A DNA stretch of 64,000 bases from Larix kaempferi (Eukaryota; Streptophyta; Pinopsida; Pinales; Pinaceae), in assembly GCA_027924585.1 (NCBI GenBank), contig BSBM01000299.1, positions 30,232,501 to 30,296,500 on the forward strand. Direction: 5' to 3'. This document shows positions 45,697-57,447 of this stretch, in pieces; the stretch's first letter is position 1; each line of letters starts with the position of its first letter. The notes below the pieces were generated by a model that saw nothing but the letters and a program-made list of their open reading frames with translations, was not told where the DNA came from and ran no database searches. A program made the position numbers and the translations under genes.

Positions 45697-46140
45697 AATA
45701 TTGAAAACACTTTGGATTAATAAGACCTTTAACTAAATATTGATAGATAAATAGATGTCAATCCAAAATCTTTTTCCCAAAAATGCTCACGATATTTCCA
45801 CCACACCAAATTACTACTACATGCTAACTAAATCAATGTTGTTAACTAAATATTTGTGGCTAGTTGGATGCTAACGCATAATCTCTTTTTCCAATAATAT
45901 TGCATTATACTTCCACAAATTTATTGCCACATATTAACTAAATATTGATAGATGATCAAATCTTAATACATAATATTTTATGATGGTACATCCACCAACT
46001 TATTACCATTGGCTGATTAAATGTTGATGGAAAATTAAACATCAACATAGAATCTCTTTTACCAATAATGTTGCATTAGATTTCCATCAATTTATTAATG
46101 ATAATGATAAATAAACATTCCTATATCACCATAATTTTGA
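45697..46140. repeat. Degenerate tandem repeat, about four units of 80-110 bp
   Basis: The unit consensus includes TAACTAAATATTGATAGAT, then CATAATCTCTTTTTCCAAT, AATATTGCATTA and TTTCCACCAATTTATTACCA. Copies begin near 45730, 45823, 45933 and 46015. Confidence 0.7.
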
Positions 46141-46206
46141 CAACTTAAAATATTAAGAAAATTTGTATTATAGCAAAGATTATACCAGCATAGATCCATC
46201 TTAAAC

Positions 46207-46375
46207 CCATATCTATCAAGCATCGAGAGGGATCCAATTTCTTGAAGTGTATTTCTTTTTTTAAATTTAAACTCAAGAAATTTGATATCTCTTGATTGAT
46301 AGACCCAACAACATCTCCCTCATACTCGTATGTAACGTTACATCCACACACGTTACAACATCTCCCCATACTGAA
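46207..46375. repeat. Copy of the 22.4-22.8-kb repeat family
   Basis: Has CGAGAGGGATC and two CATCTCCC(TC)ATACT blocks with GTAACGTTACA between them, as at 22399-22790. Confidence 0.55.
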
Positions 46376-46440
46376 CTAATATTAATAAATAATGAATTCT
46401 CAATACATAAACTTCCCAACCACTACTTTTACCAACTACT

Positions 46441-46484
46441 ACCATGTGTTCATGTTCATGTTACCACGTGTTCATGTTCATGTT
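46441..46484. repeat. 22-bp tandem duplication containing a G-box
   Basis: Units 46441-46462 and 46463-46484 differ by one base, which creates CACGTG (46465-46470) in the second. CACGTG is the core recognised by plant bHLH and bZIP factors. It lies upstream of the ENT-domain gene, but its use is unproven. Confidence 0.65.
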
Positions 46485-46509
46485 AGGGTGTAAAACCACT
46501 CACGATGAG

Positions 46510-46680
46510 CGGTAAAAGCATCCTACACTGCGCTTACATGGGCTGAATCGAGGGGTTTTGGGCAGTCCTCACACGTATGAAGGTTTGTTCATTAAATGCA
46601 TGAAAAGCATCTTACTCGACTCTTACATGCTTTCATTCACTGAATCGAGGGCGTTAGAAGGTTTTCTCATTAAATACAAT
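46510..46680 (+). repeat. About 85-bp imperfect tandem duplication in the presumed ENT-gene promoter
   Basis: Two arms share AAAAGCATC, CTTACATG, CTGAATCGAGGG, then GAAGGTTT and CATTAAATGCA/ACA in the same order. Confidence 0.6.
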
Positions 46681-46694
46681 ACTCATGCATTGCT

Positions 46695-46704
46695 CCATAT
46701 ATGG
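46695..46704. promoter_or_regulatory. CArG-box candidate
   Basis: CCATATATGG is a perfect CC(A/T)6GG palindrome, the MADS-domain site consensus, upstream of the ENT-domain gene. Only a sequence match. Confidence 0.4.
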
Positions 46705-46770
46705 GGATCTCAAACCATACAAATAATTTGTACTACAATAAAAAGATGCTTTCTACTGGACTTGTTACGG

Positions 46771-46846
46771 CAGAGAAGATCGGGTTGAGGTATTTTTGCG
46801 TCAGAGAAGAACAGGGCGATAGATCGAGTTAAGGTATTTTTGCGTC
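46771..46846 (+). repeat. Imperfect direct repeat near the presumed transcription start
   Basis: CAGAGAAGATCGGGTTGAGG plus TATTTTTGCGT (46771-46801) recurs as CAGAGAAGA, GATCGAGTTAAGG and TATTTTTGCGT (46803-46846). Confidence 0.65.
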
Positions 46847-47070
46847 CATTTCATTTAGACATTTGGGTTGTTTTCAAGATAACTGTTTTATTATCATATA
46901 TCTGTATGGAAGAATTCCTATGCTAAACTGCAATTCCCATCTTACTATGATTCAAAGATCGCTGGGATTCTGCAGTGCAGAAATGTTAGCTTGCTTTGCT
47001 GTCTTGGGTGCTGTAGTTAGAGCCTGATTTTGATACCCATTCCTTCTTTTTTCGTTAATCTTTGCGGATA

Positions 47071-48155
47071 TTCAGGTGAGTCTTGCTACTTCTCTGCTCA
47101 TCGCTATTGTTGATTGGAAAGTGATTTTGCAGGGTGGTTTCAGAGGTTTAAGGATAGATATATAAAAATGGTATTTTCATGTATTTCTCGAAGGTTTGGC
47201 TTTTTGAGGATGATTGAATACTCCACAAATTTACTTGGCTTGGCTCTGTAATTAGTTAAATCTATCAATTTGAACCAAATTCAGGCAAGTCTGGTTAAAC
47301 TCTCCAATAGTTGGGAATTCATGAGTTCAACCAAGTTTGACAAAGTTGACTCTGATTAATTTTTACCAATATTGTCCATCTTAAGCATTTTGCCAATTGT
47401 TTTTTATTTAGATCCATCCTGAGCATATTTTGAACTGTTTTATTTGTTGAGGCTTATGCTGACATATTCTGGGTTGTAGTCATAATCTTGGTTTAGGGCT
47501 TCAGCAAGGTCAATCCCCTATCCAAGTCACCTATGCTTTGACATTACTTTATTCCTCCCATATTGTTGGTTGATAAGTGTAATTACCGAGTACCAAAAGT
47601 TATTTTCAATAGAATGTGCAAGCGTTTTGCCTTAGATTAGCACTCTGTAAGGGATTTTGTGTGAATAGGTTTAAGGAATGTTGTTAGTTTATTGTGAAAC
47701 CCACACAAGTTAAAATTGGGGATGATCCCTGGGGTGTCCTTGTCCCCAAAACGTGGGAAACACCTCTTTGAAATCACTGGTTTACATATATTTGTGTGTG
47801 TTCGAGTTGTTTTTTCTTTCTGTTTTATGGTGGTTTTTTGAAACAATATTCTAATGTTATGTTTATTCTGAGTTCACAATGCTGGAGTTTGTCTCTCCAT
47901 ATTTTTGCTTTTATATTGTTCATACTCCACTAATTGAAACTAAAGATGATAATTCTATGCATAGTGGGAAATTTCATTCGTTATGAGCATTATCTCCCAT
48001 GTGTATTTTTCTTTTATTTGCTTTGCTTGAATTTTGGAAAACATCCTTTTCCAGACAACTTGTGAATTAATTTAAAGATTGTTTCATAAAATGTTGAATC
48101 CTTCTACAAGTGAGTAACTACTAATTTCTGCTTGAACATCTTTTTGTAGGAAACA
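47071..48155 (+). other. Presumed 5' UTR intron of the ENT-domain gene
   Basis: Strong donor TTCAG|GTGAG at 47075/47076 and acceptor TTTTTGTAG at 48141-48149 after a T-rich tract; intron 1074 bp. The downstream frame, extended into exon 1, meets a TGA with no ATG after it. The intron therefore lies in the 5' UTR. Confidence 0.6.
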
Positions 48156-48218
48156 AGGCCGAAGATTTTTCCTGCAAAGTTTCGTGTACCTAAGGGCCTT
48201 TTGTCTAGGGAGTCCAAA

Positions 48219-48560
48219 ATGGACATTGACAATAAAGGGCGTCCTCTTTCTGTTGATGGAAGTTGCACTACTTTTGTCCTTTCTTCCCTCGACAGAAAAC
48301 ATAATATGCAAGAACAGAAAGACACGACTGGCCATGCCACCGAGTATAGCTCTGGCCAAGAACACTTAGTAGATGAGACAACACATCAACTAGAAGTAAA
48401 TGCATATCGTTCTGTGTTACGGGTCTTTAGTGCTCGAAAAACATTAAGCTGGGAAACAGAACTTTTACTAGCCGATCTGAGGGTTCATTTGCATATTACT
48501 TCTGAAGAACACTTGTTTGAGCTGGAAAAGCTCAACCTTTCTTTTGAAAAGCTCAAATAG
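48219..48560 (+). CDS. ENT (EMSY N-terminal) domain protein, short
   Basis: 113 codons from the first in-frame ATG after the spliced acceptor (48149/48150) to TAG 48558-48560. Residues about 50-100 are an ENT domain: HQLEVNAYRSVLRVFSARKT, then LSWETELLLADLRVHLHITS and EEHLFELEKL. This matches the HQLE.EAY..VLRAF.A....SWE.E.LI..LR.EL..S..EHR.LL consensus of plant EMSY-LIKE proteins, which act in the nucleus as chromatin-associated regulators. Full EMSY-LIKE proteins carry an Agenet/Tudor domain after ENT. Here the protein ends right after ENT, so this is either a short ENT-only form, a first coding exon with an unseen alternative donor, or a truncated copy. The N-terminal 50 residues are polar and unrecognised. 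No frameshift is present, and this is the best candidate for an intact host gene in the window. Confidence 0.7.
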   Translation: MDIDNKGRPLSVDGSCTTFVLSSLDRKHNMQEQKDTTGHATEYSSGQEHLVDETTHQLEVNAYRSVLRVFSARKTLSWETELLLADLRVHLHITSEEHLFELEKLNLSFEKLK

Positions 48561-48861
48561 TATAGCACATCTGTAGCTCTGTATACAATCTCATCTTTTC
48601 AAATGAGATGATATATATCCATGTAGAGCACATTTCAAGTTTTGTGTGCAATCTCAGCCTTTCCAGCTCATGTCAGATTCCAAGCATTCTGTGCAGTTTC
48701 ACTTGATATCATTTTTCGTGCTTTGATATCATAAAGAAAATGAGCATGTGCTAGCCCATGTACTAGACTACTCATCTCGTTTTAAGAATTTAAACATGAT
48801 GCATTGCAAGTTCTGATGATTCATTACCCCCAATGTGATTTTTTTAAAGTCAATCATACTT

Positions 48862-48935
48862 GGAGTAATATTCTGTTACTATGAAATCCCGATGCCTTGG
48901 AGTGATATTCTGTTACTGTGAAATCCCGATGCCTT
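48862..48935. repeat. 37-bp tandem duplication
   Basis: Units 48862-48898 and 48899-48935 share ATATTCTGTTACT and GTGAAATCCCGATGCCTT, with two differences. Confidence 0.88.
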
Positions 48936-49936
48936 TGCTTTGGTGCATTCTTGTCAGTGTTTTGATCTCTCTAAGTGCTTAAGAGAGCTGGAGTTGAGGC
49001 TATTGGTATCCATAGGGGGCTATTGACTATTGCTCAACAAAAATGGGAAGTTTGGTGTCTGTCTGGTGGAAAATTTTGGAGCAGAAAAGAGAGTAAAAAA
49101 TTTACAAATTTGTTTATGTTAACCGGTTTAAAAATTCTATAGGTTAAGTAAATTTCATGCAACATTCTCTGTCAAGGTGATCTACTATGTGTTTGTCTGC
49201 AGACTTCTTCTTCATGAACAAGGCACATGGGTTACTTTTATTCTCTTCTTTTCAGTATTGCTATTACAAATTACTACAACCTGTTTTTGTTTAGTTCACA
49301 GAAGCTTGAGAAACATTGATGAGATCTTCTCTTTCAAAACTTTACTTTAAAAGTAGCTTCTGAAAGCAAACCCTCTACATTTCTGTATATAATGTATTAA
49401 TTGCCCGTTGGACCCAAAATCCTCTCCAGGGTTTGATACACCACCACATGCAGTAGGGATATCTAATTTTTCATTTTACTGGTAAACTATGCGTATGATT
49501 TCACTCCAGGTTCCTGCCTATATGCTTAGATGATCTTGTTGGAAGCAATAATTTGCTTAGTTTACTATTTTATTGAAACGATGGGGGGCAGAAATCATTG
49601 ATTCATCTTTCATTGTATTAGATGATCGTCCTTTGTATGAGTTTTGTCATGAAAAGTTTTGAAGTGCCTGGGATGATTTTGACTGCACAACATGATGACC
49701 CTCTCTACAGCTATCTCCATGAATGCTTCTAAAGTATTCTAGGCTAGGAGCCCTTAGTAATCTTTTTGGAACCCTATACATGTATAGGGAATGTCATCTT
49801 TCAATCGGTCCAAATTCTTGGGATCTGCTAATTGTCTATATTACAAGTATAACTCAAAGGAGGCTAATGGGACCATTAATTTTTACCTGTGTTTGGTTGA
49901 AATGTCGGGGTTAGAGTTATTATCTCATATCATTTC

Positions 49937-50031
49937 ACTTGTAACCTTTATAAATCTTACTCTGTGATGGAAACAGAGTACACTTGTAACCTTTATAAAT
50001 CTTACTCTTACTCTGATGGAAACAGAGTTTC
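49937..50031. repeat. About 45-50-bp tandem duplication
   Basis: ACTTGTAACCTTTATAAATC with CTTACTCT and GATGGAAACAGAGT occurs twice (49937-49981 and 49982-50031). The second has an extra TACTCT. Confidence 0.88.
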
Positions 50032-50612
50032 CCTTTTCAGTGGTCTCATCCCAACCCTCCTGCACAATAAAGGCCCTCAAAACAGCAGAAAATGAAGAGT
50101 TAAATAACTTGGAACAGAGCTGAAGAAGAAGAGACACAATTTTAGTCATGTATGCACATACTATTCACATTCACACATCAAACCTCTTGATAAGATATCA
50201 AGAAGATCAGATTCAGATCTGATCTTAATCACATCAAATAAGGAGAGGATCTCTCAGATCCAACAAACTCCACACAAATAGCAAAATAGCAAAAGACAAT
50301 CTACCTAGGATTTTGATAAATGAATGTCCATTTTTTAGATTGGTGAGTTATTAATTAAAAGTTTTAGTTGTTGAAAAATATGAAACTGTATTGTGAAAAA
50401 GATGCTTTTTTTTTTATTACAGCTATGATTGATTGCCACTATAAATTAGATTCATAGTTTTCATAGAAGCTAGTTTTCAATGGAATAAATACAAAATCAA
50501 CTTCCTACATATCCCATCATAATCTTCTTAAAATATTATTTTCAGAACTACTTACAACTATGTTACTAATATGATACACCAAGAGTAACTCTTACAAAAA
50601 CAATCATTGAAA

Positions 50613-50674
50613 AAAAACAATGTTCACTTAAAAGAACATTTCTAAAAACAATGTTCACTTAAAAGAACATTTCT
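50613..50674. repeat. Exact 31-bp tandem duplication
   Basis: Units 50613-50643 and 50644-50674 are identical. Each contains TGTTC...GAACA inverted around ACTTAAAA. Confidence 0.9.
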
Positions 50675-53617
50675 TCAGCGACATGTTATAGCTACTCAAA
50701 CCAATTACTTGGGAAATCCTCTTAAGTAAGTTCTACAATTAATGTAATGTTCATTGCTCTAAATATGAGATTCAACATGGAGATCATTAGCCGTAGGTCA
50801 ATTTATACTCAACATTGGGATTATGGCAACATGTGTATCAATGTATATCGTGGAAATCTAAAAAGTTGTAAAAGGAATCAATAGCACTTAACCAATTATG
50901 AAGTTCAAGAATCAATGATATATAATACAACTTTAAAATTCATAAAGGCATCTCATCTCGATTTTAAGTATTTATTCTGAAAAATTTAATATCGAGAAGT
51001 TGTAAGAGTGATAGCCCTTCATTTGAAATGATATGGAATGATCCTCATTCCATCATTGACATGCAATATTTTATTTTAAATTTATTTTTCAGGTAAAATA
51101 CTTTAATGCCCTTCTATGAAGGGATAGAGGGACTTGAAGGGTAATGGAGGATTCAAATTTAATTCATGATTCTTACCTTAATGATTTTGATCAAACGTTG
51201 CATGATGATTTTGATATGTAGTGATGATGTCTTTAAATAATTTTGATCACAAGTTACATCATACTTTTGATAAGTGTTGAAGATTACTCCTTTGCATGAC
51301 TTCTCAAGGCATGAATCCTCATACTTAGCCATGATATGCATCCTCGTACCTATGAGATGTGCTTTATGGAAAAAAATTGTAGTGTTGCAATGCTGACTTG
51401 GAGTTTTCTGCACTTACCATTGTCTTGACTCTAGGTTTGGGACAATAAATACATATTGTACAACAAGGTAATTGTGCAAAACATATTCTCCAAGAATTGA
51501 GAGATCTTATGTTGATAATGTTAGTAAAACCATTTTGTAAAGAGCATCCTCTTTAGGGCATCACACTTCCATCATCTCCTTAACGACAACCTTCACAAAA
51601 AGAACATGGGTCAAAAGCAACTCTACAGACACTTTTTTGCCTACAACACATGGAAGCACAACTAGAACACTTGTTGCATGTTGATGAATGATGTCGGCAA
51701 GAGAAAGACAAATTATATTGGCTTCGCTATTGTATACTTTTACCACACCAATATATCACATTAGTCCCAGTCTAGATCAATTTGTTCTAGCATAGTGACT
51801 TTTTCAAAAACCTATGCCTTTTGGACCATTGATCACACCTTGGTTATTGCATGACAACCTTAGAAACTAGCAAAACACCCCAGATTTGGATATCATAATT
51901 TTACTCTAAATTGGGCATCTATATATGTAATCTAGGTGCAAAGCTAGACTAGGAATTAGAATAGTGGTAGAATCAAAATTAAAATCAAGGTTAAGATAAC
52001 GATAATTTTTGTCAGGTTATGTTGTGCTACAATAGTGGTGTGTGGGGTCATACCTCCATGAATCACCCTTTTAGTAATGTAGACCAAACATTATCTATTT
52101 TTTGAGTCGCAACTCATCACGATTCAATGCAATGCCCTAATTTGTAGTAAGACTATAAATTGCATCATAATAGTTACTTTATATTCAACACAATGAACAA
52201 ATACATATACCACCAAATTATTTACAACAAGACTCCTAGAGGAAAAGTCTAGGTAGTAATGCATGCAAATCCTTAGGGGTATTGTTATACTCATCCTCCA
52301 ACCCCATTGACCAATGAAGCCATACAAACTTCATAAAAATCCATATGGAAAAGTATTAAAAATCTCATCCTAAAATTTTAGATGATGATGAATTTGCAAA
52401 GATATATGTTGTGGAGAACAAAGAGAGCAATGATCGGATTTCCATTTCCTTGGAAAATATTGCTTCACCTAGGAATTTCATCATTTGGTGCTATTGCAAA
52501 AAATTGTGCATTAACATACTATGTTGAACACTTAAACAAACACACCCAAAATCACGTGAAATTATGGAACTAGTGTAATACTTGTGCATGATCACATAGT
52601 AATGGAAATTGATAGACCTTTGTTGAACATGATTATTTATGTGCTAAATTCATTAACAAAATGAAATCAATGAGATGTACATTGTGCTAATGTAGGGAAT
52701 TACAATAGTAAAGATTCATTCTCATCCTCAAAATTACAAGTTTGCATGAACCTTGTGATATTTAATTAAACGTCACGACCACTCACCTACAAATTACGGC
52801 ATGCAATAAGGAGGAGGAAATTCCAACACAATTGTTCTAAGAGAATAGTTGGTAGAAACACATCCAATCCCCTGAATGACTAGATTGAGATGAATTCAAG
52901 TCACATACATTGGATTTATATAATGGTTGGAAACTTTACATTGGTGACTATTGGCATAATGATGTCATACAACAAGCAATGGTCTTGTTTTTTCAAAATG
53001 GTGTTGTGTTCACTCGACTTTAGTAGTCAAATCACTGCCTAAAGAGGGTCCCTTGCCCCACAAACAAGGGGTTCACATAACCAATTTGGTGTTTGGCTAG
53101 GTTGTGACCTTAAAATCGAATTATTATTATTGTTATTATTAAGAGAAGGATTCAAGAAAAGGTTTTCTTGAACATTTCACCACCCCAAACTTCAAATTCC
53201 AATACAATGACAAATATATAAATCAAATTTGAATTGTTACTTTATATTCAATGAAAACAACAAATACATACACTATTGTGGAGGATCTTCTAGAAGTAAA
53301 TTGTATATAATTTTTTAAACTTTAAGAACATTCCAGGTGGACAGTTCACTTATAATCAAAGGATTAGTCATAAGCATATAATAATGGAGAATAGTAACAT
53401 TTAACGAGTTTAAATAGGTGCTAAATGGAAGTAGCCATTATACCTAGGAATAAATTGTTGATTGAATATTTTAATATAAATAAAAATAATAAATTTTTGG
53501 TAAAATATTGATTGGATACTAATTAATAACAATTTTAAAAATAAATAAATAAATCAGATGTGAATGTGTATTGGAAGTCTTCTACATTACAGATGTAAAA
53601 CACAAGGATGAGGATCA
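50675..53617. other. No gene recognised
   Basis: AT-rich sequence. Minus-strand frames 51159-51413 and 51561-51746 and plus frame 52382-52573 are protein-like in part but unrecognised, without conserved motifs or splice support. Confidence 0.4.
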
Positions 53618-53690
53618 TGTGCATATGATATATGGAACTATGGAATTAAGAAGCTCCAGACTCCACTCTAAATGTTGAGATGTAGGACAA

Positions 53691-55458
53691 TGTAGTGTCC
53701 CTTTTTAAGAATTTGCACAAACTAGGCAAAATTGCAATTTTTAACCAATTCAACCCTTAGACTAGTATTAACCCGACTGCTTCTGAATGGCTCCAAATGA
53801 CTCCAAATAGGGTCTGAATGAGTTTGGAAGGTATTCAGACATATAAGTGAGGCTGATGGAAGCTTAACAACCCTTAAAACACTTCTGCAACATTCCTTTA
53901 CAATATGGACAAAGTAGGGAAATGTACTAGTCAAATCGAGCTTAAATCCCCCAAGGGTAGTGGTCAAAGATGGCTCTCCAAATGATATTAAACCTTTCCA
54001 AATTTCAGAACATAGGTATGGTACTAATAAATGACTTTAATGATATCCACAATGGGTCATCAATTAGTTCTTATGACCTTCTGCAACTCCCTTAAATCAT
54101 ATGTTTATATGCAAGTCTTCACATAGGGGGGAAAGCTAGTAATTTTCACCATATGTTATGAAATTCAAAATTTAGGCGCCAAGGACTTATGCAATGCTAA
54201 TGAAACTTCTTGGGAACATTAATGACACTCCATACATAAAAAAAATCACATAGAATTCCTGATACAACTCGAAATAATGGCTCTTCAAGCTCCAACAACA
54301 AGACATAGAGAAAATGGCATTATTTATGCATTGTTTGATATTTTTACATACTTTCACTTGGTATTTAGACCTGAGAGTCTTATGAGCAGTAAATACAGAG
54401 TATATAGATTAGAATACAAATAAATGAATATTCATGGACTCTCACAAAGAGATCATCATCTCACTAAGGGTGCAATTCCTCCAGGGGCCCAAATATGCAA
54501 GAAAATGTGAAATAGATGCAAGAACAAGTTGTAGATGAATGAACCATGAGCTACCCTGTAGCTTCAACCTGTAACTAAAAAATCCATTGTAGCTTCAAAT
54601 GAAAGGTTTGAATGGCCTCTCCAATTTCCAATTAGGATGGGAATATTTCACCCTCGAAATTGGTGCTAAGGCAAGTAGACTAGATCTCTACTAGCTCTTC
54701 TCTCCAAATGAAAAATGTAAAATGATCAAAAGATGGTATTCTTATTTGTTCCAGACTTTTATAAACTTCCTAAGGATTCCCTAACTTGAATTCCATCCAT
54801 GAGCCTCCTGCCAACTCAATTTGGGAAGATATTCCCAAGTATGCCACTTGTCCCTCCAAATCTAGCCTCCTCCTCCACTCAATTCGAGTAGGTGTCTCTT
54901 TGGCTTCTCTAACTCCCTTGTGCAACCTCTTGGAGGATAATTTTAGCCCTGACATGTCATATATATTAGATGCCAGCCTTCAGGTCCGATTTGTGTCATA
55001 GGTGTCATAGCATCTTCATCATTGTTGTCATAGAGCTAGGGAATCTAGCCCAAGTGTCCCACTAGCTCCAAATTGCCTCTTCCTCTTCCATGGGAGTTAC
55101 TCTTCCTCTACATTTAGATCTCATTGATTCATGCCAAGTATTATTCCCTTTCAATTCCCCCAAGGATAGTGGACTCCACCTTGGATTCGAATGGGTGAGA
55201 GTGGAATGCCATGTGGCATGGGGAATCTAGCTTTTTAGGGGTCCCACACCACTAATGTGTCTCCATGACCAAGTGCCATCTTATTTTCTCACCATAAATA
55301 TTTATTTTTCCCCTCAAAATATATTAATTCCCAAACCAAAGTCCATTTGGGTTTATTAGTCTCCTTATTCCAATTTTAATGTCTCCACCCCAACTTAGGA
55401 AACTAGTAGGTTGGTGGAATTTTCCCTACTTGACATTTATTTGAATGGGGACATTACA
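53691..55458 (-). repeat. Element E 3' LTR (left)
   Basis: 1768 bp; on plus TGTAGTGTCCC to GGGGACATTACA. Confidence 0.94.
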
Positions 55459-55476
55459 GTCCTCCCCACCCAATAT
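55459..55476 (-). promoter_or_regulatory. Element E polypurine tract
   Basis: On minus, ATTGGGTGGGGAGGAC abuts the 3' LTR, preceded by GAGGGCAAGCAAT. It is nearly the same as element B. Confidence 0.8.
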
Positions 55477-55508
55477 TGCTTGCCCTCAAGCAATCTCAGT
55501 TTAATATG

Positions 55509-56100
55509 CTACAAAATTGTTCCTCCTCTATCAGGTGTCCTTCCATGAGGAATGTCTCCCAAAACCTTTTCATTCTTGTGTTTCATATTGTGGGAGGACA
55601 CTACCTTATTCGGATAGGTGTGCATTCCTCTCAATACCCATTGTTTTCCCTTTGCATATTTGAATCTCATTTCAGGGATTTGATAGTTCAATGTATGTTC
55701 CCCTATAGAGTAAAACCATTGCACTCCCAATACCACATTAGTATCAGCAACATCAACCACATAAAAGCTATCAAAAAATGTGTAATTACCTATGGTGAGT
55801 TGTAGCTTCGGAATCCATGTTTTGCACTCCATAGTATGGTGACCTGGAATGATGACTGTGAAGCCCTCAAATGGTTCAGCAGGTAGCTTTCTCCTCTCCA
55901 CCATGGCTGCATAAATAAAGTTATGTGTGTCTCCTCCATCTACCAATACCGAAACCCTTTGTCCTTGTACAGCTCCTTGGCATCGAATAGTGTGGAAACG
56001 AGGCACACCTGAAAGCACTACTAGTCTCCCTTTGTCAGGTAATGGATGATATTCTTATTTTTTCTCTTCTTCTTCTGCTGTGGCATATCCCTCTTCTTGG
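55509..56100 (-). pseudogene. Element E aspartic protease with altered active site
   Basis: The retropepsin domain of a gypsy-class polyprotein: PRFHTIRCQGAVQGQRVSVL, then VDGGDTHNFIYAAMV, where family members read D-S/T-G-A/S-T-H-N-F, and DVADTNVVLGVQWFYSIG. The active-site triad is D-G-G and the following residue is Asp, so catalysis is doubtful. The frame 56018-55509 is open. It ends near ILGDIPHGR, just before where RT would start, and the purine tract follows within about 50 bp. Confidence 0.85.
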
Positions 56101-56122
56101 GAAGAAATATGTCCTCCTTCCC

Positions 56123-57401
56123 CTATGCCCCCTTCATACTCATCATCACAAAATACTTCAATGAATTGGGCATTTCCCTTATCACATTTATATCATGGTA
56201 CCCATGGTTGGAAGCATGAGTAACATAGTTTCTTCCTTCTAAGTTCTTCCATGCGTAGTTTCTCTTTGTTATCCTTTCCACATTCATCCTCTTGCCATGG
56301 TTTCTTTTCAGATCTAAATTGGGAAGGGAAGTTAGGCTTGGGAGGAAACCTTGTCCTAGGTAGCACATTTTGTAGATCTCTTGTCAAGCTCATAGCATCC
56401 TTCAATGAATTGGGTTTGTGGGCCTTAACTAAACCTTTTAAGGGTTGAACCAAACCTTCAGTAAACAACAATACTAATCTTACCATAGATATATCAGCCA
56501 CCTTAACTGATAATTTTTGGAATTCCATCATATATTCAGCAGGGGTTCCAACTTGCTTCAATTGGGCTAGTTCTTTGAAAGGCAATTCTGGGTCATTTTG
56601 CTCAAATCTTTCTAATACCCTGTCAAAAAATTCTCCATAGGTTGTAACCTGATCATGTCCCAAATTTTTCAGACCATGGAACCACCAATCACTAGCATCT
56701 CCTTCTAGATGCAAAATAGCCATTTTTAAAGCATCATTTTCCACCATAGGATTCAACTAAAAATAAACATCTAGTTTTTGTACCCAAGTATTTGCAGAAC
56801 TTTGGGGTGAGCCATCAAAAGTGGGAAGGGGAATTTTACCAATAGAAAAATTCAATTCTTTATTCTGAAATGGATTCCTATTACCTTCCCTTATTTTGAT
56901 TTTTCTTGATACATTAAAGAATTGGTCAAATGGTAGAGTTCTTCTACAATCTTCACTCAACTTTTCCCATTCTGTCACCACTTCCTGCATATCAAATTGG
57001 GTGTTAGGCTCTTCTTTGACCTCGAGAAATTTAGGTGTAGTAGGCCTTGGTGTGATCTGAAATTCATTAGGTCTATTGTGGGGTCCCGTGCTTGAGAAAA
57101 TATGCTCACGCATTGCCTTATTTTCCTCATAATGAGAACTACTGCTGCCTCCTATTACTCCTTTGCTCCCAAGTTGACTGGCCAATAATTCGAACCCTTT
57201 CATGATCTGTTTGGTCATATCTTTGAAGAATGGTTTCATGAATTTATTAAATTATTCCTTATCCTCTGAGTTCTCCTTCTCATCCTTAGCCATAGTTTCA
57301 GCAAAATGCACTTCTTTTCCTATTTCTTCCTCTTCAACAACAGCACCTTCCGTTTTAGTTTCTAAGGGTGGGGGCTTATTATTTTGACTTCTTGTCTTCA
57401 T
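56123..57401 (-). pseudogene. Element E gag
   Basis: The capsid protein. ATG 57401-57399 starts MKTRSQNNKPPPLETKTEGA, ending at a stop near 57250. The frame 57239-56757 runs from MKPFFKDMTKQIMKGFELLA to GKIPLPTFDGSPQSSANTWV and stops before NPMVEND. The frame 56756-56193 carries the Retrotrans_gag core: KMAILHLEGDASDWWFHGLK, then FFDRVLERFEQNDPELPFKE and LAQLKQVGTPAEYMMEFQKL. It ends in a half-lost knuckle KLCYSCFQPWVP*YKCDKG. Three in-frame stops separate the pieces, so the copy is inactive. Confidence 0.88.
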
Positions 57402-57433
57402 AAATGGTCACCCACATCAGCTGCAAGGACCAT

Positions 57434-57445
57434 GCTATGATACCA
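57434..57445 (-). promoter_or_regulatory. Element E primer-binding site
   Basis: On minus, TGGTATCATAGC two bases inside the 5' LTR end. One change from the tRNA-Met type used by element B. Confidence 0.8.
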
Positions 57446-57447
57446 CT

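Larger units (their letters stand above)
48561..50150. other. Downstream of the ENT gene; no further exon recognised
   Basis: Searched for the Agenet/Tudor exons of an EMSY-LIKE gene on plus and not found. Contains the tandem duplications listed separately and short unrecognised frames (49723-49914 plus, 49925-50149 minus). Confidence 0.45.

Noticed and set aside
50675-53617. Possible host gene from the partly protein-like minus frames at 51159-51746
   Set aside because: No motif, no splice-consistent chain and no homologue recalled; left as unassigned.
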